Assembly: GCF_027923845.1 (NCBI RefSeq)
Contig: NZ_AP026933.1
Span: forward strand, 1,178,001 to 1,242,000
Direction: 5' to 3'
Source of the DNA: Spiroplasma ixodetis
GTDB taxonomy: Bacteria; Bacillota_I; Bacilli_A; Mycoplasmatales; VBWQ01
DNA: 64,000 bases
Of the stretch, positions 63,900 through 64,000 are shown one piece after another; position 1 is the stretch's first letter, and every line of letters starts with the position of its first letter. The position numbers and the translations under genes are program-made. The notes beneath the pieces are model-generated. The model saw nothing but the letters and a program-made list of their open reading frames with translations. It made no database searches and was not told the DNA's origin.

Positions 63900-64000
63900 T
63901 TTTTAATTAAAAGTAAAAAAACATATTTTAGAAGAGATTTATTTTATTAATACTAAACCATATAAAATTTAAAACATTTGTATATGAGCAAATTTGGTGC
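63900..64000. other. Window end, no gene seen
   Basis: About 100 bases of AT-rich DNA after the IS1202-like transposase. They may contain its right end; nothing is recognised. Confidence 0.3.

Noticed and set aside
1-64000. CRISPR arrays, tRNA and rRNA genes
   Set aside because: No regularly spaced short repeats, no tRNA cloverleaf with CCA-end pairing and no rRNA-like segment were noticed; all repeats found belong to IS elements.

Overview
This window comes from an AT-rich mollicute, almost certainly a Spiroplasma. TGA must be read as tryptophan throughout: NusA, IF-2, TrmD and every transposase only make full-length products that way. The core genes, the lipoproteins ending their signal peptides in VVACG, and a tailed phage without a lysin all fit a wall-less host.

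Three layers are interleaved. (1) Chromosomal backbone: an intact nusA-rnpM-infB-rbfA operon (3.2-6.9 kb), a broken agmatine deiminase gene (7.0 kb), an rpsP-khpA-rimM-trmD-rplS-rbgA-rnhB run (12.4-17.2 kb), a YfcC-type transporter and an APC permease (31.3-34.9 kb), and two families of surface lipoproteins (0.5, 21.7-24.7, 35.2 and 37.2 kb). (2) Insertion sequences: IS1595-like, IS5-like, an ISL2-like IS5 relative, IS256, IS3, IS30, an ISLre2/UPF0236-type element and an IS1202-like element, more than 20 copies or fragments in all. They are often nested or tandem. Many keep target duplications that allow the broken host gene to be rebuilt (rnhB, two hypothetical genes, a lipoprotein, two phage genes, two other transposases). 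(3) A small tailed prophage, about 40.3-58.7 kb (roughly 16 kb without its insertions). It has a RuvC-like resolvase, many tiny early genes, a scaffold-like protein, a major-capsid candidate, a fibre protein, a one-helix holin-like peptide, a portal, a large unknown structural protein, and on the other strand a terminase and two small genes. A second remnant of a related phage lies at 25.74-26.62 kb.

The least explained parts are: a structured, GC-richer noncoding segment with a strong terminator just left of the phage (39.79-40.05 kb), followed by several palindromes; two homologous small secreted-protein genes, each with a G6-7 run exactly where the reading frame must change; a capsid gene whose frame changes at an in-phase T-TTT-TTA heptamer; and a P-loop ATPase fragment between two direct IS5 copies inside a phage gene. 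One-base homopolymer frameshifts are frequent in mobile and accessory genes but absent from the core genes, although those carry equally long A-runs. That points to real slippage decay or tolerated slippage more than to sequencing error.

All calls come from reading the sequence; no database search was possible.
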